In this document: in pieces, positions 11,086 to 21,849 of the stretch
Layout: each line of letters opens with the position of its first letter
Position numbering within the stretch: position 1 is the first letter of the stretch
Source of the DNA: Cacajao melanocephalus
Taxonomy: Eukaryota > Chordata > Mammalia > Primates > Pitheciidae
DNA length: 64,000 nt
NCBI GenBank assembly: GCA_963573385.1
Contig: CAUYLG010038305.1
Span: forward strand, 1 to 64,000
Direction: 5' to 3'
Notes under the pieces: model-generated
Seen by the model: only the letters and a program-made list of their open reading frames with translations
Databases searched by the model: none
What the model was told of the DNA's origin: nothing
Translations under genes and position numbers: made by a program

Positions 11086-12720
11086 GTTAGAACAAGTCCA
11101 CTATGACTGCAGAATATCAGATCAATATACAGAAGTCAATTATATTTCTATATACTATCCATAAAAAATCCAAACATCAAATTAAGAAAACTGTTCTCCT
11201 TACAATAGCATAAATAGTATAAAATTATCAGGAATACATTTAACAGAAGTGCAAGACTTGTATACCCAAAAATACGGTTGAAAAATATTGTTGAAAAAGT
11301 TAAAGAAGACATAGATAAATGGAAAGACATTTCATATTCATGATCAGAAGACTTAATATTGTTAAGCTGGCAATACTCCCCAAATCGATCTACAGATTAA
11401 ATTCAATCCGTGTTAGAATCCAAACTGAATTCTTTGTAGAAATTCGCAAGCTGATTCTAAAGTTCATATGAAATTTAAAGGGACCTAGAATGACCAAAAT
11501 AATCTTGAAAGGCAAGAACAAAGTATGAGTGCTCTTCTGATGTCAAAAACTTACTACAAAAAATCCCCAGTAATCAAGACAGTGCAGGGCTGGCATAAGG
11601 ATAGACAAGTATATCAATGGAATGGAATGGAATGGAATTGATACATAAACCCATACATCTATGGCCAATTGATTATTAACAAGGTTGCCAAGACAATTCA
11701 GTGAAGGAAAGAATAGTCTTTTCAACAAATGGTACTGGACACTGTGTAGCCACATGCCAAAAAGAATGAAGTAGGACTATACCTCACACCATATCCAGAA
11801 GTCAACTAAAAATGGATCAAAGACCTAAACATAGGAGCTAAAACTATAATACTTCTAGAAGAAAATGCAGGAGTAAATCTTTATGACCTTGGATTTGACA
11901 ATGGATTCTTAGATTTGACACTAGAAGCACCAGTGACAAAACAGACAAAAAATAGATAAAGAGGACTTCATTAAAACTGAAACATTCATGCTTCAAAGGT
12001 CACCATCAAGAAAGTGAAAAGACAAACCCACAAAATGGGAGAAAATATATGCAAATTATGTATCTGATATGGGAATTGTTTTCAGGATATACAAAGAACT
12101 CTTACAACTCAATAATAAAAAGAAAAGTAACTAAATGGGCAAACAATTTGAACAGAAATTTCTCCAAAGAACATATATACATTTGTCCAAAAGTACATGA
12201 AAAGATGCTTAATATCATTAGTCATTAGGGAAATGCAAATTAAAACCGCTATGAGACACAACTTTACATACATTGAAATGGCTAAAATAAAAAAGACACA
12301 CAATAGCAAAGATCGACAAGTATGTGCAAATTGTAACCCTGATACATTGCTAGTCAAATTGCAAAATGGTACAGCCACTTTTGAACAATTTGGTAGTTCC
12401 TCAAAAAGTTAAACATAGAGTTAACTCCATAATAGAACATTTCTACTGCTAGATATATATCCAAGAGAAATGACATATCTTCACCCAAATGCTTGTACAT
12501 GAGTGTTCATGGCAGCATTATTCATAATAGCCAAAAAGTGCAAACAAAACAAATGACCATCAACTGATTAACGTATAAATAACATGTGGTATATCAATAC
12601 AGTGGAATATTACATGACCATAAAAAGGAGTGAAGTACACACTACAACATGGATGAACCTTGAATCACATATTGTATGATTGCACTTATATGAAATGTCA
12701 TGCATAGGCAAATCCATTGA
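8950..12720 (+). pseudogene. L1 ORF2 remnant (endonuclease and reverse transcriptase)
   Basis: The endonuclease C-terminal region is readable at 9357-9671 (104 codons, including DHKTSLNKFKRIKI and a decayed SDH-type motif reading FDHYGIKLEI). The reverse-transcriptase catalytic motif FADD is retained at 11008-11019 within LFADDMI. The C-terminal part is recognisable around 12197-12412. Dense stops, frameshifts and an (AC)n expansion at 11051 show it is a dead copy. Confidence 0.85.
11051..11081. repeat. (AC)n microsatellite
   Basis: About fifteen consecutive AC units within L1 ORF2, just 3' of the FADD motif. A short AATGG run (four units, 11616-11635) lies nearby and looks like expansion of the L1 sequence rather than satellite DNA. 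Confidence 0.9.
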
Positions 12721-12919
12721 GACAGAAAGTGGGTTAGTGGTTGCCAGGGATAGTCAAGCAAGGGGGAATGAGGAATGACTGCTAATTAGTATGACATTTC
12801 TTTTGGAAGTGATGATGAAATGTTCTAAAATTAGATAGATTATAGAACTCCTTGGCTATGGCTATACTAAAGAATCACGGAATGTTATACTTTAAAAGCG
12901 TAAATTTTATGGTGTGTGG

Positions 12920-13180
12920 ACCCTGTGAGATGCCTGTATCTTTTTCATAATGTGCTCTCTTTATGTGAGCTAACTTGAATGCTTTTCTGTTTCTGGCAAA
13001 TCAAGCATGTCACCCTTCTTTAATGCCAAGAATGTCCTTTTCTGCCCTTTAAGACCCCAATAGACTTCTGCCATCCACGTGTGTATTTAGCTTTTCCTGC
13101 CTGGACCAGTGACAGGTTCTGCAGCCTGGTCTCAGCACGTAGCAATGCACATCCTGCTATTATTCATCACACTGTCTCTT
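12920..13180. other. Unassigned sequence between L1 and L2
   Basis: About 260 bases with no recognised family. Wording such as CCTGCCTGGACCAGTGAC is weakly L2-like but not sufficient for a call. Confidence 0.3.
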
Positions 13181-13184
13181 TGAG

Positions 13185-13938
13185 CTTCTAAGATCTGGAG
13201 CTGGACACACAATCTCTAAGCTTTAGCTTTTCTGCTGGAGAACTCTCCTGGATCACAGTCTGAACCTTTAAATCCTGTATGTCCCAAATTGAACTCCTCA
13301 TCTTTCTCTTACAAATTTCTCTAAACCAGCCTCCTGCCATCATGTTGTACTTTGGAGTTGTCACCACTGGCCTGACAAACCCAGGCAAGAAGCCTGGCTG
13401 TCAGCCTGACTCTGCCCTCTCGCTGAGCTACTAACAGCTCATCCTTCCTCCACAGGTCTCTCCTGCCTGGCTGCCTCTTCACTGGCCTCCCTGACTCCAG
13501 CCTGTCTCCTCTTCCTGTTGCTCTGCATACATTTGCTGTATGATGCTCCCCAAAATACATGACATTGGCTAAAGACAACTAATACATGCCACATACCTAC
13601 TGCAGGTTTGTATACCGTACCAAGAGCTTTAAATTGCAATTTATTCTACAATTAATCTCAAGAGGAAGCTTTCGGTTTCTTCATTTTGTAAATGAGAAAA
13701 TTGAGGCATAAAGAGGTTCAGCAACTTTCCACTCTATCCCTAACTCCACACAACGAGTCATGATTTAAACTCAGGTCTGTCTGGCTCTTGCTCTTTCAAG
13801 TAAACAACTGTGTCAGGTTATTTCTCCATTCAGAGACCTTCCACGTGACTATTTCCCAGAGACAAAGTCCAAAGTCTTTTTTGTTTGTTTGTTTGACATC
13901 CAAGGCCCTCTGTGAGCTGGCCCAACCTGGATCTACAA
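13185..13938 (+). repeat. L2 LINE, split by a MIR
   Basis: Left part 13185-13560 matches internal L2 (GTCCCAAATTGAACTCCTCA, CACAGGTCTCTCCTGCCTGG). Right part 13805-13938 resumes with ACAAAGTCCAAAGTC, CATCCAAGGCCCTCTGTGAG, CTGGCCCAACCTGGATCTAC. The MIR at 13570-13800 interrupts it, and a MaLR LTR inserted at 13940 ends it. Confidence 0.8.
13570..13800 (-). repeat. MIR SINE
   Basis: Reverse-complement MIR: ACCAAGAGCTTTAAATTGC, CATTTTGTAAATGAGAAAAT, TGAGGCATAAAGAGGTTCAG, GATTTAAACTCAGGTCTGTC. It lies inside an L2 copy. Confidence 0.8.
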
Positions 13939-13939
13939 G

Positions 13940-14317
13940 TGTATTAGTCCATTCTCATGTTGCTAATAAACACACACCCAAGGCTCGATAATTCGTAAAA
14001 GAAAGAGGTTTAATTTAATCACAGTTCAGCATGGCTGGGGAGGCCTCAGGAAACTTACATCATGGCAGAAAGCGAAAGGGAAGCAAGGCACCTTCTTCAC
14101 AAGATGGCAGGAAGGAGAAGTGTAAGCAGAGTAAATGCCAGACCCTTATAAAACCATCAGATGTCCTGAGTCTCACTCATTATCATGAGAATAGCATGGG
14201 GGAAACCACACTCATGATTCAATTACGTCCACCTGGTCCTGCCCTTGATAGGTGGGGATTATGGAGATTACAATTCAAGGTGAGATTTGGGTGGAGACAC
14301 AGAGCCATACCATATCA
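13940..14317 (-). mobile_element. Solo MaLR LTR (THE1/MST type)
   Basis: On the minus strand it begins TGATATGGTATGGC and ends GAACATGAGAATGGACTAATACA-like, the terminal wording of ERVL-MaLR LTRs. Internal markers include CATGGCTGGGGAGGCCTCAG and ATCATGAGAATAGCATGGGG. Flanking bases ACAAG (13935-13939) and CCAAG (14318-14322) fit a 5-bp target-site duplication with one change. No internal retroviral sequence remains, so it is a solo LTR. Confidence 0.85.
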
Positions 14318-14319
14318 CC

Positions 14320-14750
14320 AAGTAAACTGACCAGCTGAAGGTTCTTATAGTCATCTTTTTCTTTGCTCCTCTGAATTTTCATCTGGATTGTTCACCTCAC
14401 ATGGAAAAGTTCTTCTTCTGGGAGGAAGATATAATGCTCTGATGTATTATCTGTTGTGGGCTTTCCTTGAGTACATATAGAATAGCCTCCCTTTTGCTCT
14501 GCAATAGAAGCATTTTAGCAAATTCAGTATCTGCTGCTAGGGTGGGAGGAGCAGAAAATAAGAAAAGGAGACAAAACAGGACGTATGGGCCCCAAAATTA
14601 TTTTTGAGAATTATTAAGGTGTCTGTATAATTTATGATCTAAACCAAAACACATTTGAGAGTAAAAATGGTGCTATTCATCATTGTATGGAACAACAGAC
14701 AAAACCTGAGACTCTCATAAGACACCAGGGTGGATGGCTGCCCTGGTAAT
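14320..14750. other. Unassigned sequence
   Basis: About 430 bases downstream of the solo LTR with no gene. The interrupted L2 is not clearly recognisable here. Confidence 0.35.
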
Positions 14751-14754
14751 TACC

Positions 14755-15235
14755 CCATTATGAATCCCATCTCCCCAAGACAGGAGTCAGAACTCACTTT
14801 CCCAGCCTCCCTTGCAGGACTGGTAGGCATGTGACCTGGGTTCCTCCAATCAGCTGCATCTCTGAGAGCCTTCCAGTCAGCAGAGATCAACCTGAGGCAC
14901 GAGGCTTGGTGCGGATGCTGAGCTGCTGGCAAAGGGGTGGAGGGTGGTGGAGGGCCATCAAGCTTTCGGAGGCAGCAGTGATGTCCTGGGGAGGGTAGTC
15001 CATGCTCCAGGCCCACAAAGCAAGCTTCAGTGCCTGTGCCTGAAACAGCAGGACCTGATCCACAAATGGGACGGTCATACTGAGTGTTGTTTCTGGCAAC
15101 ATAGAAGACCAGCTCTCTGGCCTTCCCTGAAATTCTGAGTGATCTAGCAACATTTGATATATTTATTTTTTCCTTAAAATCAGTTAGAGAGGGTTGTGGC
15201 TTCTGACTCATGCGACAGGGAAATGTGTAGGTTTT
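14755..15235 (+). repeat. Old LTR-like dispersed repeat, family unresolved
   Basis: Carries wording shared with several blocks in this window: CCCAGCCTCCCTTGCAGGAC, GGCATGTGACCTGGGTTC, CCTTCCCTGAAATTCTGAG, ending TTAAAATCAGTTAGAGAGGG. The overall layout resembles an ancient mammalian LTR. I could not fix the family name by eye. Confidence 0.5.
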
Positions 15236-15253
15236 TTGTTGTTGGCTTGTTTG

Positions 15254-15317
<64 letters not shown>
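15254..15317. repeat. (TG)n microsatellite
   Basis: About 64 bases of nearly pure TG with a single TC interruption near 15285. Alternating purine-pyrimidine of this length can adopt Z-DNA and is likely length-polymorphic. Confidence 0.95.
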
Positions 15318-15720
15318 TGGAGGTGAATTTCTCAAAGGATAGAAGGTGGCAGCCTCAAGGCTGTAGGTAATGGAATTAAAAGCAATTTTGTTCACAGTGC
15401 TGGGCATTCCTACAGGGGCTCCTGTGGATGCTCAGGCAGCCGTAAAGCTAAGCATGGCTTTCCTGAGACCAGCAGCTGCTTCTATAGCAAGAGCAACAGA
15501 CATGGGCCCAGCAGGGCCTGTGGCCCCGCAAATCCACCTTCCAACTCACTTTCCTGGTCCTAAGCCTTATTTCTTAACTTGCTGTTCTGAGAACTTTCCA
15601 ACAGCCAAAGTAGGAGCTTCCCTGCAGTCAAGATCTGTTGAGGAGTACCTGCCTAGCCCTTTGTCCAGGAGCCTCCCACCCTGAGCAAAGCTCTCCTTCT
15701 CTCAGTGCCCTAGGCCAGCC
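15318..15720. other. Unassigned sequence
   Basis: No recognised gene. A 104-codon ORF (15370-15684) has an Ala/Pro-rich translation without known motifs and is probably chance. Confidence 0.3.
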
Positions 15721-15724
15721 ATCC

Positions 15725-16090
15725 CCAGAGTCAGTTTAGTTTGGCTCTTGCCACATCCTTCAAAACCCCATTGAAATTCTTCCGCCTGCTCAAAGTCTTC
15801 CTTGCTCATCTAGCTCAGCGACGTCTCTCCTCTGCTTACATGCCTGTGTGCCAGTAGCTCCCATTATCCTGACCACTGGTTTAACAAATAATCACATTGT
15901 CTTGCCTAGAATTGTGCTATTCTTCTTTTTTTTTTTTTAAAGTAATCCAATTTGTCATGTGATTGTTAAGTTTCCCTGACTTGAGGGAAGAGATTATGAC
16001 TTATACTCCTAATTTCCTCCCCGTATTTTCCTGCATAGCATTAGCTGAGTGTCTTCTTTGTAGGAGATATTCAAAAATAGTTGATGAAAA
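15725..16090 (+). repeat. L2/L3-like LINE 3' fragment
   Basis: Diverged but ordered: AGTCTTCCTTGCTCATCTAG, CTTGAGGGAAGAGATTATGA, TGTAGGAGATATTCAAAAAT. The ordering matches a LINE2-class 3' end, with an internal T run at 15930. Confidence 0.45.
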
Positions 16091-16419
16091 CAAAATAAGC
16101 CAAACCAATATGAAGTAGAAAAATGAAAAGAGATAAAACTTCCAAACCAATTGCTTTGGTTCTCTCAGCTTAGTCTGTCATTGGCTGTCTTTAAGTACTC
16201 AGAGACCACTGTTTACATATTGTTCAGGCCAGTCTCTGCTTCGGTACACGTGGGGAAGGCTCATCTTTCCATGAAGTCGCAAGTCACTAGTTCAGGAATG
16301 TGGTTCAGGACTTGCTGCTCTCTTTCAGCCCCTACTGGGGACAGTTACTTTTCAGAGCAAGCAAAGATCTTGGCCCAGCCTTCTGGGGCACACTCTACAT
16401 CAAAAGCAGTGTCATGCAC

Positions 16420-16790
16420 AGTTCAGGAGCAGGGGCTCCAGAGCCAGATGACCTTGTTTGAATACCAGCTCTTCCACTTTCAGGCCCCCGACGACATATC
16501 CAGTCCTTTTCTTCTGAGCACACAGAAGACAACTTTGCCTAGCTTCTTTGCAGCGATGTGGAGACACATGACTAGTTTGGCCAGTGGGATGTGAGACTAG
16601 ATACTGAAACTCAGAGGAGAACTTGTGAGATTTATGCAAGTCATTTAATTACTCCATGCCTCAGTTTCCCCATGTATAAATGATGATAATAGTATTTATC
16701 TTATGGGATTGTGGTGAGCTAATATTCAATTAGCTGTGATAGGTGAGATGCTTAGAAGGTGCTTATAAAAGCATAGCTATGATGATTATT
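16420..16790 (+). repeat. MIR SINE split by a foreign 150-bp segment
   Basis: Left half (16420-16480) reads GGGGCTCCAGAGCCAGATG ... GAATACCAGCTCTTCCACTT. Right half (16630-16790) resumes at ATGCAAGTCATTTAATTAC and CATGCCTCAGTTTCCCCATG. About 20 bases of the expected MIR core are missing. In their place is the 152-base segment 16478-16629, which resembles 17165-17316. Confidence 0.8.
16478..16629 (+). repeat. 152-bp segment paralogous to 17165-17316
   Basis: Aligns without gaps to 17165-17316, with about 27 differences (roughly 82% identity by hand count). Both share CTGCCTAGCTTCTTTG-like and GACTAGTTTGGCC blocks. It interrupts a MIR. It could be a templated local duplication or a truncated second copy of the same old repeat family. 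Confidence 0.7.
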
Positions 16791-17164
16791 TTAAAATGAT
16801 GTTATTAGAGAAAGCAAAAATACATATGACCAAATAGAAAGATCACATAATAGTGCAAAGAGGCTTACAAAATTATCCGGGAGGTACACGTATCTACACA
16901 AACATCAGAGAGAAGCAAAAACCAAAAGAAAACAAAACAACTTAAGGGGGTGGCCTGAAGGTAAGCCCACTTCTCTGGCATTCGGAGACTCTGTCTTGAA
17001 TGGCCCTCCACTCCTGGGTGCCTGGCCCCTCCTAGTGTGTTCCAGCCAGATCCATATACATCCTAGAAGAAGTGTGTTTTGCTCCCAAGTCACATTGCAT
17101 ATTCCAGTAGAAGGGCAACTCTGTTTATTCTTTGGGCAATTCTTTGGTCTCTTATCACTTTGGA

Positions 17165-17535
17165 TTTCAGGCCCCTGAAGACGTACCCATTCCCTTTCTT
17201 CTGAGCCCACAGAAGACCACCCTGCCTAGCTTCTTTGTGGCTACATGGAGATATGTGACTAGTTTGGCCAATGGGATGTGAGAAGAGATGATAGAAATCA
17301 GAGGAGAATTTGTGAGGTTGCTATGACTGCTCTTCCCCTGCCATGATGGCTAAGAGGATAAAGCTATGAAGGGTGGAGCCTCTCTGGGTCTCGGTCCCTG
17401 AGTGACTGTGCAGAGCCAACTCACAATTAACATGCTATGTGAGGAAGAGATAAATCTTTATGTATTAAGCTACTGGAGCTTAGAGTTTGATTTGTCACTG
17501 TGCTGTAGCCTACCCTATTCTAACCAATACAAGGA
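17165..17535 (+). repeat. Old LTR-like dispersed repeat, family unresolved
   Basis: Shows GGCCAATGGGATGTGAG, then GGGTCTCGGTCCCTGAGTGA. An AATCTTTATGTATTAAGCTA-type 3' end follows, closing at TTCTAACCAATACA. This is the order of an ancient LTR-like repeat seen several times in the window. Its left 152 bases are the presumed source or sibling of 16478-16629. Confidence 0.55.
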
Positions 17536-17689
17536 TCTTTGGGTGACTCTCCTCTAGGAATTTATACAAAAACATCCTCCCTGCCCTGTTCCTGAGAACT
17601 CCCTATGTGGTTCCAGCAGTATCTCCCACCTGCAATAGTGACTAAAGCCAAGACTCTCTGCTGGCTATTTCATTTCTACTGAACTAGGT

Positions 17690-18325
17690 ATTGTATTTGC
17701 TCTGTTATTACCTTGCTCCCCTGACAATCCTACAGTCCACACTGCAGCCAAAGCGATCTTTTGAAAAGAACGCAAAATCAAATCAGATCCTGCCACTCTT
17801 GCTTAAAGCTGGCCAATTCACCCTCCCTGCAAACGATGATACTCAGAATCAAATGCAGATTCCTTGCTATGGCTCAAAGACTCTCTGCTTCTCCGGCCTC
17901 ATCTCCTGTGGTGCTGCAGCTACATTTGTTCTTACGTCAGTCTTTGTACCTGGCTGTTCCCTCTGCCTGGCTTGCTCTTCTTCCCTCTTGTTATTTAGAG
18001 TTCAGTTTAAATGTCATCTCAGGGTTGTCCTCCCTGACCACTGCAACAAAAATGCCCCTCTCCCACACATGCGTCATTCTGTCGCACCACTCTGATTAAT
18101 GTTTTCATAACGCTGATCAACATCTGAAAGTAGTTTGCTTATTTATTTACTCATTTTTTTCTCTCTTTCTCCTACTAGAATATAAATTTGAAGAGGGCAT
18201 GGATCTTTTCTGTCTTGCTTACCCTCATATTCCGGTAACAAGTGCCTAGCAGAGTACCTGACACATCAAGGATGCTAAAAAAAACGTTTCTTGACTGACT
18301 GGATGAATAAATGAGTGAATCATCA
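17690..18325 (+). repeat. L2 LINE 3' end, long copy
   Basis: Clear L2 order: CTGCAGCCAAAGCGATCTTT, CACTCTTGCTTAAAGCTGG, GGCTGTTCCCTCTGCCTGGC, AATGTCATCTCAGGGTTGTC, CTCCTACTAGAATATAAATT, ending TGACTGACTGGATGAATAAA. Short ORFs within it are translations of LINE UTR sequence, not genes. Confidence 0.9.
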
Positions 18326-18399
18326 TCAAGACTGCTGCTGGTGAACCCCTCCTCTTGCAGCTACCTGCCTTTGAATTTGCCCTCTGGCTTCCCAGCTAG

Positions 18400-18610
18400 T
18401 TTCTCCTTCAGCCTTTCTGACCCATTGTTCCTTCCGCAGAGTTCAGGGCAACCCTGCTTCTGCTATGGGCCAAAAGAAAGTGCCAGCAGCTGGGGGTGAC
18501 AAAGCTCTTCTTTACTAGCAGTCTTCTCTGGAATGGTAAGTCCCTGAGATTTGGGGGTTAATTGTTACTGTGGCAGAACCCAGGCCATCCTGACTGATAG
18601 AAGACCTTTA
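18400..18610 (+). repeat. Old LTR-like repeat end
   Basis: Ends with GTCCCTGAGATTTGGGGGTT ... GTTACTGTGGCAGAACCCAG ... CCTGACTGATAG. This is the same 3' signature as the unresolved family at 17165-17535. Confidence 0.4.
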
Positions 18611-18926
18611 GGGAGATTCTCCTTTCCCTGGATGAGGTTGTACCCTGTTTGTGATGGATAAACAACTCAAAACCAGGAGCACAGAATGTTAGTGCCAGAG
18701 GGAAACTGAGAGACTAACATGTTTTCCTTTTGCAGATGAGGAAACTGAGGCAGAGAGAAGGGAGAGAAATTAATCAAGCCTTTGGTGTATTGGTTCATCC
18801 CTTTGATCACTGCGATGGATGTTTCCCTGCCTTTTTAACCCTCTCAGCTTGTGTACCCTGTTCCTAGGAATTCTCTAACTTATGACTCTCCAATTTGTGA
18901 TGGGAAACAGAGCCCACCTCCCACTC
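18611..18926. other. Mostly unassigned, small MIR-like remnant
   Basis: TGCAGATGAGGAAACTGAGG near 18733 suggests a short reverse-oriented MIR remnant (about 18680-18780). The remainder is not recognised. Confidence 0.4.
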
Positions 18927-19402
18927 AAGAAAATGCCAGTGCTTACAGCACCATTCACAATAGCAAAGACATGGAATCAACCCAAATGCCCATCAATGAT
19001 AGACTGGATAAAGAAAATATGGTACATATACACCATGGAATACTATGCAGTCATAAAAAGGAACAAGATCATTTCCTTTGTATGGACATGGATGAAGCTG
19101 GAAGCCATTATCCTCAGCAAACTAATGCAGGAACAGAAAAGTAAACATCCCATGTTCTCACCTATAAGTGGGAACTGAACAATGAGAATACATGGACACA
19201 GGGAGGTGACCAACATACCCTGGGGCCTGTTGGGAGATGCGGAGAAAGCATCAGGAAAAATAGCTAATGCATGCCAGGCTTAATACCTAGGTGATAGGTT
19301 GATAGGTACGGCAGACCACCATGGCACACATTTTCCTACGTAACAAACCTATATATACTGCGTATGTACCCCAGAACTTAAAAAAAAGAAAATGTCAGTG
19401 CT
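18927..19402 (+). mobile_element. 5'-truncated L1PA/L1PB insertion with target-site duplication
   Basis: The body 18944-19385 holds the end of ORF2 and the L1P 3' UTR (ACAGCACCATTCACAATAGC, GGTACATATACACCATGGAA, CTGGGGCCTGTTGGGAG), ending in a short A tail. Flanks are AAGAAAATGCCAGTGCT (18927-18943) and AAGAAAATGTCAGTGCT (19386-19402). This 17-bp duplication with one change is diagnostic of endonuclease-primed retrotransposition. Confidence 0.93.
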
Positions 19403-19520
19403 GAGTACCCCCTTTCCCAGGCTCCTGTGCAGCTGGGATGTGGGTATGTGAGCAGGTGGGTGTGCAAGACCGGTGGCTCTGCACAACAGGCCACCAGGCT
19501 CAGTTTCTCAGTCAAGAGTC

Positions 19521-19803
<283 letters not shown>

Positions 19804-19814
19804 GGAGTCAATAA

Positions 19815-20125
19815 CGCAAAGAAACAGGGGTGGCGGCCCCGGGTTTGAGTTTGGGGGTGGGGTCGCTCTGCAGTGGGGGAGTCCAGGGTCAGTGCTTGGT
19901 GATGGTGGTGGTCTCAGCTGCAGGGGCTTGCAGGTAGCGGGGGATGGTAGTGGTGTCCTCACCAAACAAGTCTGGCTGTGTAGCTTGGGCCACAGTTCTG
20001 CTGTGGGGCCCTGGTGCCCTAGAACTTGCTCCGATTCAGTGTGCTACTCAATAGCCCTCTAAGAAATTGATTTTCCCCTTGAACCAGGCATGGCTGGTTT
20101 ATGTTATTCGCAACTAAGAATCCTG
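19815..20125 (+). repeat. Possible old LTR-like repeat end
   Basis: Mostly G-rich unique sequence. The end CTAAGAAATTGATTTTCCCC ... CAACTAAGAATCCTGACTGA resembles the 3' end of the unresolved LTR-like family. Low certainty. Confidence 0.3.
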
Positions 20126-20134
20126 ACTGATTTA

Positions 20135-20710
20135 TTTCTTGAATCACTTATGCAGCATATTCTTTTAAAACACCGACTGTGTGTCAAGTACCGTGCTAAG
20201 CACTGGAGAAACAGACGTGAGAAGGACACATGAGTGCAGCCCTCACGAAGCTCACACTGCAGGTTGTTAGATGATTGAACAGGGAAAGTACATTAAATTG
20301 CAACACACACTCCACTAGGAAACACCCATAGTGACATAGGAGCATTTTAGCAACCTGATCTCATCTAGGGGTGATGACAATGGAGTACTTCCTGGAGGAG
20401 GTGACATTTAGGCTGAAGGAGGAGAAAGGTTTTCTGGGCAAAGAGCGAGGAAAAAGATAGCTCTAGGCTGAGGGAGTGGCATTTAAGAGGACCAGAGACA
20501 AGAGAGAGAACATGGCCTTCAGAGGAACAGGCAGAAGTGATTGTGGCCGGAGCAGAGCTTTCAAGAGAACAGCAACACATGCCGAAGTGGGAGAAGTGGC
20601 CCTGGCCTGATGGTGCAGGCTCTTGTCCCCCATCTTACAGCATTTGGAAATGTTCTTAAGGGCAAAGGAGCCACTGAAGGTTTTCAAACAAGTTGGTGAC
20701 AAAGCTGGGA
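20135..20710 (-). repeat. L2 LINE, antisense
   Basis: Reverse-complement L2: GTCAAGTACCGTGCTAAGCA, CCTCACGAAGCTCACACTGC, CTTCCTGGAGGAGGTGACAT, AAGGAGCCACTGAAGGTTTT. It spans the last 600 or so bases of the element. Confidence 0.8.
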
Positions 20711-21290
20711 GTGGGACCCAGTGTCCTTCCTCCTAGTCAGTTCTTTTCCCTGCATCACCTGCCTTCATCTCTTCTGCAAAATGGAGTCTCAGGTCTGCAA
20801 GACCCAGCAAAAGCAATCCAGCACAAAAGTGGTGAGTCATGCACACACACAGATCTTCACAATGGTCTGGGAGGAAATGCAGTTTCTCTGCCTCTTTTTT
20901 CCAGTGAACACAAGACTGTGCCTTTGCAATCCAAGGGGACACTGCCCATGTTGGGAGTATGGTGACATCTGAGGGATGGGGCAGCTTAGCTCGGAGAGAG
21001 GGAGACTGAGGGCGCTGTGGCTGCCTCTGAAGGACTGTCCAGGCCATGGCCGGGAGCTGCTGTCATCCCTGCCCACTCAGGGACCCAGAGAACAAGATAA
21101 GTGGGGCCCTGCGGAGGACATGGGGGCAGGTGAAATATCCCCAGCCTTGGGTCAGACTCACCAGGGCCTCTTTCACAGAGCTGGGGGATGCTACGGGAGG
21201 TGGGGCCTGAGAAAAGCAGGCCCTGAAGGGACAGTCGCATCATCTAAGACCTTGAGTCTTCATGCTATGTGGCAAATCTGAACTTAGTTC
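20711..21290. other. Unassigned sequence
   Basis: No exon or repeat recognised. ORFs on both strands overlap extensively, as expected of non-coding GC-rich DNA. Confidence 0.35.
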
Positions 21291-21294
21291 TGGG

Positions 21295-21515
21295 AATATC
21301 AGTGTAAAGCAAAGACTTTGGGATCAATCTACCCTATGTTCAAATTCCAGCACAGCTACGACTTACTGTGTGACTTTGGGCAGATCAATTAATCCCTGTG
21401 TTCTTCACTTTCCTCTTCTATAAAATGGGTGTAATAGTAATAACACCCACTTCAAAGGGTTGTGGTGTGGTTTAAATAAGTCCATGAAGCACTTAGCTCT
21501 TTGCTGTTGTGACCT
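21295..21515 (+). repeat. MIR SINE
   Basis: GTGTGACTTTGGGCAGATCA, CTTCTATAAAATGGGTGTAA, and CAAAGGGTTGTGGTGTGGTT followed by GAAGCACTTAGCT: a nearly complete sense MIR. Confidence 0.85.
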
Positions 21516-21845
21516 AGAGGGTGAGGCAAGGCAGAGAGAGTCCAGGGACCCAGGTGTCTAGCCCTCCAGAGTTCAAGGCAGGGAGCATCATCATCTTGGC
21601 TGTGGTTAGACCAGTCCATGTGCAAACAGCAACTGGCCCTGTGGGGTCCAGGACTCAGAAGTCCCCTCTCTGCCTGAGGCCAGGGGACAGAAAAGGGATG
21701 AATAGGTACTGGAGCCAAAGTTGGGAGGGGCAGAATTTGGGGCAGGCAGGCTCCTGGTCTAATTAGAGAAACGGAGGTAGACTCAGCCAGCATGGTGGTG
21801 GGTGCAGAGGACTGCACCGCATGCTAGGCCTGGCCCAACAGACCA
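21516..21845. other. Unassigned sequence
   Basis: No gene or family recognised. A 121-codon minus-strand ORF (21452-21817) overlaps the MIR and is likely chance. Confidence 0.3.
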
Positions 21846-21849
21846 CAGC

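Larger units (their letters stand above)
6010..12919 (+). mobile_element. L1M (L1MA/L1MB-type) LINE, nearly full length, decayed
   Basis: The whole interval follows the layout of a mammalian L1: a 5' region (about 6010-6970), ORF1 remains, inter-ORF region, ORF2 remains, and a 3' UTR ending near TTTTAAAAGCGTAAATTTTA. It lacks the final polyadenylation end. A younger L1 fragment sits inside it (7938-8455). Simple repeats have grown in place: (TA)n/(CA)n at 7295-7370, AAC runs near 8811 and 8919, and (AC)n at 11051-11081. Both ORFs are broken by many stops and frameshifts, so the element cannot move. L1MA/L1MB is inferred from the 3' end and inter-ORF wording. Confidence 0.9.

Noticed and set aside
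11616..11637. AATGG repeats resembling satellite (GGAAT)n
   Set aside because: Only four units. They occur where L1 normally has a similar CAATGGAATAGAATAG text, so this is local slippage in L1.
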